A stretch of DNA of 64,000 nt from Oceanospirillaceae bacterium (GTDB taxonomy: Bacteria > Pseudomonadota > Gammaproteobacteria > Pseudomonadales > Oceanobacteraceae). The translations under genes and the position numbers were made by a program. How positions within the stretch are numbered: the first letter of the stretch is position 1; every line of letters begins with the position of its first letter. The DNA is taken from positions 62,001 through 126,000 of the forward strand of contig PBQA01000013.1 of assembly GCA_002724925.1 (NCBI GenBank). The letters are read 5' to 3'. The notes under the pieces were generated by a model. The model saw only the letters and a program-made list of their open reading frames with translations, ran no database searches and was not told the origin of the DNA. Shown here in pieces: positions 18,177 to 27,144 of the stretch.

Positions 18177-19862
18177 TCACGACGTTTGCCGTGCGGTCTT
18201 ATGGGGCTTGTCTGCGCTTTTGTTTTTCTGGGCACTGAGTTGGCGGAGAGAGGCCAGCCCCTGACTGGTTGTCGTGCAGAGTTGCCGGAAACGTTGGTAT
18301 TGCGCTTTGGATATTGCTTTATTGCCAGAGTTTGCGGCAATGACAATTCCGATGGGGTCGCGACCTGCGTGGACTGACATCAGCAACAATTCTTGCGGAA
18401 GTGCATTGGCAAGTTCCGGGGGCATGCCTTTGAAGTATCGCCCACAAGTCGCCGGCGTGATATGAACGGCCGCTGACTGCTTCATTAACTGACGTAGTAA
18501 AGGAGCGACCTGCAACGGGATGCTGGTACTCGACAGAGGCGTCAGCCCGTCAGGGTTCTCCGAGTAGACTGTACGCAGGGATGAACGATTTTTACCGGGC
18601 AGCATAATAATCGCGTGATCGATGCCAATGCCAAGATGAATACCTTTCAATACCCCCTGCATCAGATAGTGCCAGTCACCGAAGCTTGCGGGGGACTCAG
18701 ACAATTGCCCCATCAACTTAGACAGGTACGCGCTGCCATGACGAGCAGGTTTGGTTGGTGATTGAGTCTCGGGCGCCGACACTTTATCAATCTCGGCTTC
18801 TGAGCGTACATCCGGTTCGGCCTGCACGACTTTGGCTGTCGTGTCGTTGGGCGAAGTCGTGGCCGCATATGCAGGCGCAACTTCTGGAAGAGGTGTCCAT
18901 TTAGGGTACGACAGTGCTTCTGGTCTCGGTGTAGTCAGCAACGCAATGCCAGAGGCCAATGCAGACTTTCTCAAACGCGCTTCATCCAGCTGAACTTTAC
19001 GGCTCTCGCTGACCAGTGTCGGATAGCGGCGCCCTTGCGCATGACTGCTCATTGCCAACCAGCGCTGGCTTCGCTCACCTTCCGGGTTTATATGAAGGTG
19101 CCAGGCAGTATTCGCTGCGGTCAGCGCAAGCATAGAAGCACTCTGGCTTTTGTGGATCAGTTGGCGTCCGGTATCCAGATCTCTTGGGTCTTGTTTGCGC
19201 AGGCGTCGCCAGTCTTTCCTCTCTGGTAATTTATCTCGTTGAAACATATCGACAACCGGGTCGGGCAGGTTGTGCCGACGCACCAGGCGTTTCCAGTTCT
19301 CGGGTGAGTTACCGAATACTTTGCGAGAAGCGGTACTGAGATCATCGCCCTCGCTCAGGTAGTGAAACCAGTTGTGACTGGACTGATCGAGCAATAGCCA
19401 GGGCCAGAGGATAGAGTTAGCCAGCATGGCTGACCAATAGGCCGCACTCGTGGGTGTGCCTTTCGCACTCGCCCATTGTGCTGCCAGGCAACCGGCCATG
19501 TGCGCAGTGTACAGTGCCTGCCGATACACTTTCTGTGAAGCATCCTCCGGGTGGTCTTCAATCACCGGGAGCTTCTTCACCAGAATAATCAGCTCTTGCA
19601 TACCGAGCAGCGACAGGCAGTTATAAACGCCGTGAATCTGTTCGCGGCAACCGGGGTTATGACTGACAGCCTTTTGTAGCAAGTGCCAGCAGAGTGCTGG
19701 ATCTCTTTCCGCCACAGGTACCAGCGATTCAAAGCTGACCTGCGGGTTTTTGAGTTCGACCCTTAATGCATCCCGTGTTTCTTTCAGGATAGGTAAGTCA
19801 CGGAACGCCAGGACGGCCTCCCATTGAGCGGCGCTGGGCGTCTGAAGCGCAGAATTCTGCAT
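18177..19862 (-). CDS. HDOD domain protein with C-terminal GAF-like region
   Basis: A 561-residue soluble protein. About residues 15-250 look like an HDOD domain (DPALCWHLLQKAVSHNPG, then VYNCLSLLGMQELIILVK); HDOD domains lack HD phosphohydrolase metal residues. A variable Pro/Thr-rich linker (about 310-360) leads to a GAF-like region (about 370-540), for example IGIDHAIIMLPGKNRSSLR. The match in P. aeruginosa lies at the same place between rhdA and motA. HDOD proteins take part in signalling and motility in several bacteria. Proximity to motAB, divergent across a ~160-bp gap, is suggestive only. Confidence 0.75.
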   Translation of the reverse strand: MQNSALQTPSAAQWEAVLAFRDLPILKETRDALRVELKNPQVSFESLVPVAERDPALCWHLLQKAVSHNPGCREQIHGVYNCLSLLGMQELIILVKKLPVIEDHPEDASQKVYRQALYTAHMAGCLAAQWASAKGTPTSAAYWSAMLANSILWPWLLLDQSSHNWFHYLSEGDDLSTASRKVFGNSPENWKRLVRRHNLPDPVVDMFQRDKLPERKDWRRLRKQDPRDLDTGRQLIHKSQSASMLALTAANTAWHLHINPEGERSQRWLAMSSHAQGRRYPTLVSESRKVQLDEARLRKSALASGIALLTTPRPEALSYPKWTPLPEVAPAYAATTSPNDTTAKVVQAEPDVRSEAEIDKVSAPETQSPTKPARHGSAYLSKLMGQLSESPASFGDWHYLMQGVLKGIHLGIGIDHAIIMLPGKNRSSLRTVYSENPDGLTPLSSTSIPLQVAPLLRQLMKQSAAVHITPATCGRYFKGMPPELANALPQELLLMSVHAGRDPIGIVIAANSGNKAISKAQYQRFRQLCTTTSQGLASLRQLSAQKNKSADKPHKTARQTS

Positions 19863-20025
19863 GGAGAGAGTGTTCCCGGTTTGTTAAACGGTCATTTGTA
19901 TCCTTTACTTACTATAGTCGTGATGCGTATTTCGTCCCGTGTAATCTGTGTGTCTTTTTTGTCACGGAAGGGTTTCGGTTCGCATCCTGAGTTAAATGCG
20001 GAGTACCGCTGAGGAAATTGGCTGG

Positions 20026-20877
20026 ATGCTATTTGTAGCAGGTGTCGTGATTGTTTTTGGCAGTGTCCTGTATGGCTATGTGATGTCACATGGCCAACTG
20101 CTGGCATTGTGGCAACCCTTCGAGATACTGATTATTGTCGGCGCGGCCTTTGGTGCCTTTCTTCTGTCGAATCCCTGGCATGTTGTCTGGTCGTCATTTC
20201 GCCTGATTCCCAAGGTGATTATGGGCGGGAGCGTCTCAAAAACCATGTATATGGATGTACTTGGGTTGCTCTATGACATTCTCAATAAAGCGCGCCGGGA
20301 AGGCATCATGGCGATTGAGGGGGATGTCGAGAACCCGGACACCAGTGCACTCTTTGCGCGCTATCCCGCGATTCAGGCGAATCATGAACTGGCCGTCTTT
20401 ATTGCTGACTACTTTCGCATTATCGCCGCAGGTAACCTCACGTCGTTCGAGCTGGAATCCCTGATGGATCAGGAAATAGAGGCACGCATGCACGAGCTGG
20501 AACAACCGGGCATGGCGGTTGGTAAAGTGTCAGATGCCTTGCCGGGCTTTGGTATTGTTGCCGCAGTATTAGGTATCGTGATCACCATGGGCGCCATTGG
20601 CGGTGATATCAACGAAATCGGTGCTCATGTGGCGGCCGCTCTGGTCGGGACATTCAGTGGTGTTTTACTCGCCTATGGTCTGGTTGGGCCAATCTCTTCT
20701 GTCATGCGTCATATCGCCGAAGAAGAAATTAAACTCTACGAAGCTGCAAAGGCCTGCATTATCGCCTCCCTGAACGGACTACCGCCGCAGCTGGCGGTGG
20801 AGTTTGGCCGTAAGTCACTGTTCACCCATAAGCGTCCGACCTTCAATGAAGTCGAAAGCAAAGTGCGCAGCCGCTGA
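20026..20877 (+). CDS. motA: Flagellar motor stator protein MotA
   Basis: Forms, with MotB, the proton-driven stator in the inner membrane. I chose the ATG at 20026: a GAGGAAA site lies eight bases before it, and the protein then begins MLFVAGVVIVFGSVLYGYVM, as MotA proteins do, giving 283 residues. An ATG at 19996 would add ten residues. Four membrane helices are visible. The conserved proline region ALPGFGIVAAVLGIV lies near residue 165. motB follows after 13 bases. Confidence 0.95.
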   Translation: MLFVAGVVIVFGSVLYGYVMSHGQLLALWQPFEILIIVGAAFGAFLLSNPWHVVWSSFRLIPKVIMGGSVSKTMYMDVLGLLYDILNKARREGIMAIEGDVENPDTSALFARYPAIQANHELAVFIADYFRIIAAGNLTSFELESLMDQEIEARMHELEQPGMAVGKVSDALPGFGIVAAVLGIVITMGAIGGDINEIGAHVAAALVGTFSGVLLAYGLVGPISSVMRHIAEEEIKLYEAAKACIIASLNGLPPQLAVEFGRKSLFTHKRPTFNEVESKVRSR

Positions 20878-20890
20878 TGAGTGATTGCTG

Positions 20891-21922
20891 ATGGAGAAGT
20901 TAAGCCCACATCAGAATATCGTTGTCCGTCGTTATAAGAAGGGCAAACACGAAGAGCATGGTGGCGCCTGGAAGGTCGCGATGGCGGACTTTGCACTGGC
21001 AATGATGGCCTTATTTCTGGTGCTATGGGTCATTAACTCCTCCAACGAACAGGAGCGGGAGGCCATATCGGGTTACTTTCAGGACCCGAAAGCCTTTGAA
21101 GAGGGCAAGCTGGTGCCGTCTAAGTACGTTATTGATCTTGGCGGTTCACCAACAACCTCTGACAATATCGCTGTCTCAGAAACCATTGATCCCGAGAAAA
21201 TTCTTCAGGCGGATGAGATTGAAAGCCTGGCTGATGCCATTGAGCAACGGCGCATGGAAGAAATGAAAGCCAAAATTCAGGCGATGATCACTGCCAGCCC
21301 GACACTGAGTCCGTTCAAGAATCAGCTGTTGCTCGACCTAACGACCGAAGGTCTGCGGTTGCAGATTGTGGATCAGACGAATCGGCCCATGTTTGATCAG
21401 GGCAGCGCTCATTTACGCTACTACTCTGAGGATATTTTATGGGAGCTGGCGCCCATGCTCTCAGGTCTGGATCATCGTTTACAGATTACCGGCCATACGG
21501 ATTCATCTGGCGTAGTAAACCAACGCGATGAAGACGACATCAACTGGGGCCTGTCGTCGCTGCGGGCGGATTCGGCTCGTCGTGCCCTGATGGAAGCTGG
21601 TGTGCCTAAGTCACAGATCGCTCAGGTGATTGGCATGGGCGATACGGCACCGTTGAAACCCGATGACCCGGCGGCGGCGGTCAATCGACGCATTTCAATT
21701 ACGCTACTCAATAAAGCGCTCGATGCAGGCATCAAAGGGCGCAGTGGCAGTGATGCCGATGTTGAATTTATCAACGGTGAGAATGGTGAAAGTAGCGAAG
21801 ACGATCCCAGAACGCCTACGATTAATCGCACCGGGACCTTGCTCGAAGAGCTGCAGCAAAGACGTAACCGGGCCGATAACCCTTACGATAATCCGCCCAA
21901 TAAAGAAGAAGTTTTCTGGTAG
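20891..21922 (+). CDS. motB: Flagellar motor stator protein MotB
   Basis: The peptidoglycan-anchored stator partner. A short cytoplasmic N-terminus leads to one helix with the proton-carrying aspartate in WKVAMADFALAMMALFLVL near residue 35. The OmpA-like peptidoglycan-binding domain is near 185-275 (LQITGHTDSSGVVN, SLRADSARRALMEAG). The C-terminal ~60 residues are an acidic, low-complexity tail. The ATG at 20891 is preferred to a TTG six bases earlier. The ribosome site is weak, which suggests coupling to motA. Confidence 0.95.
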   Translation: MEKLSPHQNIVVRRYKKGKHEEHGGAWKVAMADFALAMMALFLVLWVINSSNEQEREAISGYFQDPKAFEEGKLVPSKYVIDLGGSPTTSDNIAVSETIDPEKILQADEIESLADAIEQRRMEEMKAKIQAMITASPTLSPFKNQLLLDLTTEGLRLQIVDQTNRPMFDQGSAHLRYYSEDILWELAPMLSGLDHRLQITGHTDSSGVVNQRDEDDINWGLSSLRADSARRALMEAGVPKSQIAQVIGMGDTAPLKPDDPAAAVNRRISITLLNKALDAGIKGRSGSDADVEFINGENGESSEDDPRTPTINRTGTLLEELQQRRNRADNPYDNPPNKEEVFW

Positions 21923-21952
21923 TACGCTGACTTACAGTTCAGTCAGCGTACT
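21921..21952. terminator. Hairpin between convergent motB and rsgA
   Basis: AGTACGCTGAC/GTCAGCGTACT is an exact 11-bp stem with a 10-base loop. It covers the end of motB and the last codons of rsgA. There is no clear T tract, so it may act as a bidirectional transcript end or stabiliser. Confidence 0.5.
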
Positions 21953-22957
21953 CAGAATGCGTTTGTAGCTGAAGAAGCGCTCGTCGCTGATCTCACCGTT
22001 TTCGAGTGCTTCAATGATGGCGCAACCCGGCTCAGATTCGTGTGCACAATCGCGGAAGCGACAATGACCGGCGATATCACGCAACTCGCGGAAACCGTAC
22101 ATCACCTCTTCTGGTGACATATGCCATAGCCCGAATTCACGAATCCCCGGAGAGTCGATCAGATCACCGCCCGCAGGGAAGTGATACAGCCTTGCAGTCG
22201 TTGTCGTATGCTTGCCCTTGCGGGTATTTTCCGACAAAGCTCCGATACGCAGATCTTCGCCCGGAAGCAGCGTCGCAATCAGTGACGATTTGCCTACGCC
22301 AGACTGCCCAACGAAGACACTGACACGGTCATTCAGAAAGGTTTTAAGGTCAGCGAGGCTGCTCTCGTCTTTACTGCATACGCGCAATGATCGATAACCC
22401 AGTACTTCATAGTCGCCGAGCAGTTCATCGAAGTAGGGCTGAATCTCTTCGTCAATCAGGTCAACCTTGTTGAGCAGGAATATGGGTTCTATACCACAGT
22501 TCTCTGCAGCAACCAGATAGCGATCAATCAGGTTGCGGTGGGCATGAGGTTCGGGAGCGATGGTTAGCAGAATATTGTCGATATTCGCAGCGACGGGTTT
22601 GATCTCGTTGTACGGATTCGGTCGTGATAACTCAGATTCACGTTCCTGCACCATCTCGACCACCCCGGTCAGTACACCGTTATTTTCAGGCCCTGGTCGG
22701 AAGACAACGTGGTCGCCGGTGACCAGTGACCCCAGGTTGGCGCGCAGAAAACAGCGATAGCGGGTACGGTGTTCGTCTTCGACCTCAACCTGAGAGCCGA
22801 AGTGAGCGATAATCAGGCCGTGCATTTCCTCGCCCAGCTCACCGGCGCTCAGCTGGTCTGAAATATCACGCTCTTTGCGTTTCGCTCGCGAAGCCTTTTC
22901 CTGCTGAATCTTTTCGACCCGCCAGGCCTGACGGCGATTTAGTTTGCGCTTAGCCAT
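21932..22957 (-). CDS. rsgA: Ribosome small subunit-dependent GTPase RsgA
   Basis: A circularly permuted GTPase that assists late 30S maturation. G motifs appear in the permuted order: NKVDLID (G4), GQSGVGKSSL (G1), DSPGI (G3). An OB-like N-terminal domain precedes them. The C-terminal zinc domain has CRFRDCAHESEPGC. Length 341. The N-terminus is strongly basic (MAKRKLNRRQAWRVEK). It is divergent from orn, as in pseudomonads and enterics. Confidence 0.96.
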   Translation of the reverse strand: MAKRKLNRRQAWRVEKIQQEKASRAKRKERDISDQLSAGELGEEMHGLIIAHFGSQVEVEDEHRTRYRCFLRANLGSLVTGDHVVFRPGPENNGVLTGVVEMVQERESELSRPNPYNEIKPVAANIDNILLTIAPEPHAHRNLIDRYLVAAENCGIEPIFLLNKVDLIDEEIQPYFDELLGDYEVLGYRSLRVCSKDESSLADLKTFLNDRVSVFVGQSGVGKSSLIATLLPGEDLRIGALSENTRKGKHTTTTARLYHFPAGGDLIDSPGIREFGLWHMSPEEVMYGFRELRDIAGHCRFRDCAHESEPGCAIIEALENGEISDERFFSYKRILSTLTEL

Positions 22958-23056
22958 ATTCGCTCTGATTTTTAAGATGGCGCTATTGTCGCGGTTGGCT
23001 GGGTTTGGTGCAACTTGCTAGACTGATATCTCCAATATAGTTACCGAGAATGCGAC

Positions 23057-23599
23057 ATGAGTCAGAAAGATAATCTGGTCTGGATGGACCTGGAGATGAC
23101 AGGTCTGGAGCCAGAGCAGGATGTTATCATTGAAATCGCGACCATTGTGACCGACAGCGACCTCAACGTTATTGCTGAAGGGCCGGTTATTGCGGTGCAC
23201 CAGCCAGACGTATTGCTGGATGCGATGGATGAGTGGAATACCCGCACCCACGGTAACTCAGGGCTGACGCAAAGGGTGAAAGACAGTACTCAGGATGCTC
23301 GTGCTGCCGAGCTGGCAACGATCGCCTTCCTGAAAGAACACGTCAAAGAGGGCGCTTCGCCACTGTGCGGCAACAGCATTCATCAAGACCGGCGTTTTCT
23401 GGTGAAGTACATGCCCGAGCTTGAGCGCTACTTCCACTACCGTAATATCGATGTATCTACGCTGAAAGAATTAGCTCGTCGCTGGAAGCCGGAGGCTGTC
23501 TCTTCATTCGAGAAGAAAGGGGCCCATCAGGCGTTGGATGATATTCGTGAGTCGATTGCTGAAATGCAGCACTATCGTAAACACTTTTTGGCGGTGTAA
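23057..23599 (+). CDS. orn: Oligoribonuclease
   Basis: A DEDDh 3'-5' exonuclease that degrades diribonucleotides, including pGpG from c-di-GMP turnover. The first motif is WMDLEMTGL. The last is the H-x-A-L-D-D-I-R-E-S motif near residue 158. Length 180. In a window with FimX and PilZ-like proteins, Orn is the enzyme that clears pGpG, but its role is general. Confidence 0.97.
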   Translation: MSQKDNLVWMDLEMTGLEPEQDVIIEIATIVTDSDLNVIAEGPVIAVHQPDVLLDAMDEWNTRTHGNSGLTQRVKDSTQDARAAELATIAFLKEHVKEGASPLCGNSIHQDRRFLVKYMPELERYFHYRNIDVSTLKELARRWKPEAVSSFEKKGAHQALDDIRESIAEMQHYRKHFLAV

Positions 23600-23624
23600 G
23601 TAATCGATCAAGCTTAGCTTTATG

Positions 23625-23657
23625 AAAAAGCGCCTCAATAATTCGAGGCGCTTTTTT
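23625..23657. terminator. Bidirectional terminator between orn and the glutaredoxin-MauE gene
   Basis: AAAAAGCGCCTC/GAGGCGCTTTTTT with a short AT-rich loop. Strong T tracts are present on both strands. It lies between convergent genes. Confidence 0.9.
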
Positions 23658-23683
23658 CGTTTCTTATCCGCTGAAAAGCTGAG

Positions 23684-24418
23684 TCAGCGAAAGAGAAGCA
23701 TCCAGATTGCCATTCCTACCATCATCAGATTTTCGGTCATGGAAATCGCACCAAGGGGAACATTGCTGTTGCCTCCGACACAGGCACACTTCAGTTCCCG
23801 CTTCTGAATATAAACGGCTTTATAGACCGACGCGGCGCCGATACTACCGATGAATAAGGCAACAAGTGCAACCAGTGGTGTCCACACCATAGCAATCATA
23901 CCAATACCGGCAAACGCCTCGGCGAACGGGTAAATCTTTGAATAGGGGACGTATTTCTGTGCTAAGAGGTCATAGCCCAAGAACTGCAAGGAGAAGGCTT
24001 CGAGGTCCTGCAATTTCTGAATCGCAAGAACACACATGCTGAACGCGATAAACAACTCAAACCATCGATCACCGAAGAAGCTGCCACTCACCATGTGAGA
24101 AGCGCCCAGCGCCATCAGAAGCGTGACAGAAAAAATCGCAATGATCGGGGTGTAGCTTGTTGTCTTCTCTTTCTTACCTGACTTACCAAAGTGATCTTTC
24201 AGGGCGTCGTAACCACCGATGCGCTTTCCATCGATAAATGTTTGCGGAGTCGTTTCGACCTCATGTTCTTTTTTAAAGGCATCGGTTTCGGCTCTGGTCG
24301 TTAACCAGTTGTCTTCGACCTGAAAACCCTCGCGCTTAAGCAGGTCGAGAGACTTTAAACCGTATGGGCAGATGTGTTTCTCCATCACCATGCGGTAAAT
24401 AACGGCTTGTTTACTCAT
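23684..24418 (-). CDS. Glutaredoxin-MauE/DoxX-like membrane fusion protein
   Basis: A 244-residue fusion. Residues 1-80 are glutaredoxin-like with active site CPYG (one cysteine, followed by Gly where classical glutaredoxins have CPYC) and the cis-proline region TTPQTFIDGKRIGGYD. About residues 88-244 carry four hydrophobic helices of the MauE/DoxX type, with a CAC pair in LKCACVGGNSNVP near 215. The predicted role is thiol-redox chemistry at the inner membrane, with electrons passing between the soluble and membrane domains. The substrate is unknown. The fusion recurs in marine gammaproteobacteria, but its physiology is not established. Confidence 0.8.
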   Translation of the reverse strand: MSKQAVIYRMVMEKHICPYGLKSLDLLKREGFQVEDNWLTTRAETDAFKKEHEVETTPQTFIDGKRIGGYDALKDHFGKSGKKEKTTSYTPIIAIFSVTLLMALGASHMVSGSFFGDRWFELFIAFSMCVLAIQKLQDLEAFSLQFLGYDLLAQKYVPYSKIYPFAEAFAGIGMIAMVWTPLVALVALFIGSIGAASVYKAVYIQKRELKCACVGGNSNVPLGAISMTENLMMVGMAIWMLLFR

Positions 24419-24476
24419 GATTCACCTCCTGTGAAAACAGACTTGCTTTTTGCTCAAAAGTTCATTGTCGCAGGAG

Positions 24477-25292
24477 TCAGGTTAATGCCATTTTCCGAAC
24501 CATTTTATAAATCACACTTGGGAACAATCGTTTAATGATTGGCCCCATGCCTTCTTTGCCTTTGGCGATAACGACCTGTTCTTTTTCATTGGCTACGGCA
24601 TTTAAGACTTCGGCTACTGCCTCATCGACGGCCATGCCATTTTTGATCACGGTGTCGTCCACTTTTTCGAGAGCAGTGCCTTCACGACGAGCAGTTTCGA
24701 TAATACTGGTGCGCACAAAGCCCGGACACAGTGTCGTCACGCGTAATCCTTTGTCGTGCACCTCTGAGCGCAGTGAGTCCATAAAACCAATAATGGCATG
24801 TTTCGATGAGCAATACGCCGAGCGGTACGGAATACCAATCAGGCCTGCGATACTTGATGTAGTGACAATGTGCCCTGAACCGCGAGCCAGCATACCGGGC
24901 AGTACTTTGCGGGTAATCGTCACCTGCGAGAAGTAGTTCAGTTCCATTACCTTGCGGTAGATATCCGCTTCGGTCTCATTGATCAGTGAGCGTTGCGTGA
25001 TTCCGGCATTATTGAACAGGTAATCTACGACGCCGAATTCGTCGGCCACCTTGTCAGCTGCGTTGATTACATCGGCTTCATTCAACATGTCGAGTGGCAG
25101 CACAATATGTGTTTCCGGACTCTGGCACGCGCTTCTCACCCGTTCAAGTTCGTCTTCGCGGCGGGCAGACAGGATCAGGCGGGCACCCAGCTTACTCAGG
25201 TCATAACACAGCTGCTCACCAATCCCGGAAGACGCTCCGGTAATCCATATGAGTTTGTTATTGAAGACAGACGTCAGGTTCGTGGTCGCCAT
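24477..25292 (-). CDS. Short-chain dehydrogenase/reductase
   Basis: A classical SDR of about 271 residues. It has the cofactor motif TGASSGIG near the N-terminus, NNAG near residue 90, the catalytic serine in TTSSIAG, and YCSSK as the YxxxK motif. SARREDEL after the second strand suggests NADP preference. I prefer the ATG at 25292; a GTG at 25301 would add three residues. The C-terminus has a hydrophobic/basic stretch (IIKRLFPSVIYKMVRK) that may touch membranes. The substrate cannot be named. Confidence 0.85.
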   Translation of the reverse strand: MATTNLTSVFNNKLIWITGASSGIGEQLCYDLSKLGARLILSARREDELERVRSACQSPETHIVLPLDMLNEADVINAADKVADEFGVVDYLFNNAGITQRSLINETEADIYRKVMELNYFSQVTITRKVLPGMLARGSGHIVTTSSIAGLIGIPYRSAYCSSKHAIIGFMDSLRSEVHDKGLRVTTLCPGFVRTSIIETARREGTALEKVDDTVIKNGMAVDEAVAEVLNAVANEKEQVVIAKGKEGMGPIIKRLFPSVIYKMVRKMALT

Positions 25293-25420
25293 ATGCTGCA
25301 CTCTTGTTCAGAAAATATTGATGAGAATTCATAAAAGAAGAGCATCGACATTGGCAGAGGCTCAGTGAGGCGTCAAATAATTCTGGAGCAAATCTCCGGA
25401 ACAAAGTGAAACAGCCCCTG

Positions 25421-25433
25421 TCCCTATAAGGGA
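25421..25433 (+). promoter_or_regulatory. 13-bp palindrome in the dps upstream region
   Basis: TCCCTATAAGGGA is a perfect dyad around its central base, 29 bases before the Dps-like ATG. TATAAG inside it could be a -10 element, so a bound regulator would block transcription. No factor can be named. Confidence 0.3.
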
Positions 25434-25461
25434 GCGATTCATTTTCAGAAGGAGTACATGT

Positions 25462-25932
25462 ATGACTTCGATCGATATTGGTATTAATGAAGAAAGCCGT
25501 AAACAGATTGCCGAGGGCCTGAGTAAAGTTCTGGCGGACTCTTACACTCTGTATCTGCAGACCCACAACTTCCACTGGAACGTCACCGGCCCGCAGTTCC
25601 GTGAGTTACACCTGATGTTCGAAGAACACTATACCGAACTGGCCGAAGCCGTGGACGATATCGCCGAGCGAATCCGTACTCTGGGATTCACGGCGCCGGG
25701 TACCTATAAAGAGTTTGCGCGTCTGAGCTCTGTGGAAGAGGTTGACGGTGTGCCGGAAGCTAATGAGATGGTCGATATCCTGACCAAAGGACACGAGCAG
25801 GTTGTGCGCACGTGTCGGAGCGTTATCAAAATGACTGACGAAGTATTCGATGAGGGTACGGCTGACCTGCTTACGGCCCGCATGAGTCTGCACGAGAAAA
25901 CGGCGTGGATGCTGCGTGCACTGCGTCAGTAA
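25462..25932 (+). CDS. dps: Dps-family ferritin-like protein
   Basis: Dps proteins form dodecamers that oxidise and store iron and protect DNA. The 156-residue protein has the ferroxidase ligands in [17 protein letters not shown] and [11 protein letters not shown]. Four helices fill the sequence. An AAGGAG site lies eight bases before the ATG. The N-terminus ([19 protein letters not shown]) is short and not lysine-rich, so direct DNA binding of the E. coli type is not evident. The gene stands alone. Confidence 0.9.
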   Translation: MTSIDIGINEESRKQIAEGLSKVLADSYTLYLQTHNFHWNVTGPQFRELHLMFEEHYTELAEAVDDIAERIRTLGFTAPGTYKEFARLSSVEEVDGVPEANEMVDILTKGHEQVVRTCRSVIKMTDEVFDEGTADLLTARMSLHEKTAWMLRALRQ

Positions 25933-25989
25933 TCAGTAACCGATAATCCGGTGCACTGCCACCACTGACAACCATCTGCACAGATGATG

Positions 25990-27078
25990 TTACTGGCCCT
26001 GCTGTCGCAGGGCCCAGTCGATGTGCTCATCGACTAACCCTGAAATATTTCCTTTCTGCTTTTTCAACGCTTCCTGCACCTCAATACTTTGCGAGGCATT
26101 TCCCAACGCTACCGATATATTCCGCATCCAGTTTTCGTAGCCTGTTCTGCGGATTGGCATGCCTTCGGTTTTTTTCAGGAAGGTTGCTTCATCCCACTGA
26201 AATAGTTCGAGCAGTGTCGCTTTATCCAGCTGGTGGCGCGGGGTGAAGTCGGGTTCTTCGCTGCTTTTACTGAAGCGATTCCACGGGCAACCAATCTGAC
26301 AGTCGTCGCAACCAAAGATACGGTTGCCTATGCCATTGCGAAGCTCTTCGGGGATTGGTCCATCAAGTTCGATGGTCAGGTAAGAAATGCATTTTCTCGC
26401 GTCGAGAACGTAGGGGCCTACAAAGGCCTGGGTCGGGCAAATATCCAGGCACGAGGTACAGCGACCGCAATGATTCTTCAGTGGCGTTTCATTGGGTTCG
26501 AGCGGAAGGTCGGTGAGAATTTCACCCAAGAAAAAATATGAGCCGGCTTCTCGGTTAAGCACCATCGTATTCTTACCAATCCAGCCGATTCCTGCCTGTT
26601 CTGCGAGAGCGCGTTCGAGAATGGGCGCGCTGTCGACAAATGCGCGAAAACCAAGCTCGCCGATTTCAGACTGAATGCGCTTTCCGAGTTGTGTCAGACG
26701 TTTGCGGATTAACTTGTGATAATCGCGCCCCAGCGCATAACGAGAAATATACGCGTTGTCTTTATCCTGCAGATGCTTCGCTACCTCTACACCTGGCGCC
26801 AGATAGTCCATTCTCAGGCTGATCACACTCAGCGTGCCGGGAAGCAGCTCATTAGGCAGAGCGCGCATTGGGCCCCGTTCTGTCACGTGATCGGCCATAT
26901 AGCTCATTTCACCGTGATAACCGGCATCCAGCCACTGCTGTAACCGATTGCCGTGCTCTCCTGTATCGACGCTACTGAAACCACACTGCTGAAAGCCAGC
27001 TTCGGCCGACCATTGCGTAATATCATCACGCAACTTCTGCAGTTGTTCTCGGGTAAGTACTGTCCTGGAGGATGTCAT
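25990..27078 (-). CDS. queG: Epoxyqueuosine reductase
   Basis: Performs the last step of queuosine synthesis, reducing epoxyqueuosine in tRNA with cobalamin and two 4Fe-4S clusters. Cluster motifs are CGRCTSCLDICPTQAF and CDDCQIGCPWN. A HEAT-like C-terminal region carries IRRTGYENWMRNISVALGN. I chose the ATG at 27078 (MTSSRT), giving 362 residues, because the family starts close to this point; a TTG at 27117 would add 13 residues. Divergent from nnr. Confidence 0.94.
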   Translation of the reverse strand: MTSSRTVLTREQLQKLRDDITQWSAEAGFQQCGFSSVDTGEHGNRLQQWLDAGYHGEMSYMADHVTERGPMRALPNELLPGTLSVISLRMDYLAPGVEVAKHLQDKDNAYISRYALGRDYHKLIRKRLTQLGKRIQSEIGELGFRAFVDSAPILERALAEQAGIGWIGKNTMVLNREAGSYFFLGEILTDLPLEPNETPLKNHCGRCTSCLDICPTQAFVGPYVLDARKCISYLTIELDGPIPEELRNGIGNRIFGCDDCQIGCPWNRFSKSSEEPDFTPRHQLDKATLLELFQWDEATFLKKTEGMPIRRTGYENWMRNISVALGNASQSIEVQEALKKQKGNISGLVDEHIDWALRQQGQ

Positions 27079-27144
27079 TCTGGCCGGGCTGCCCTGGGAC
27101 TTATATAATCCCGGCAATGTATCACAAGCGCAGGCCCATCCGCG

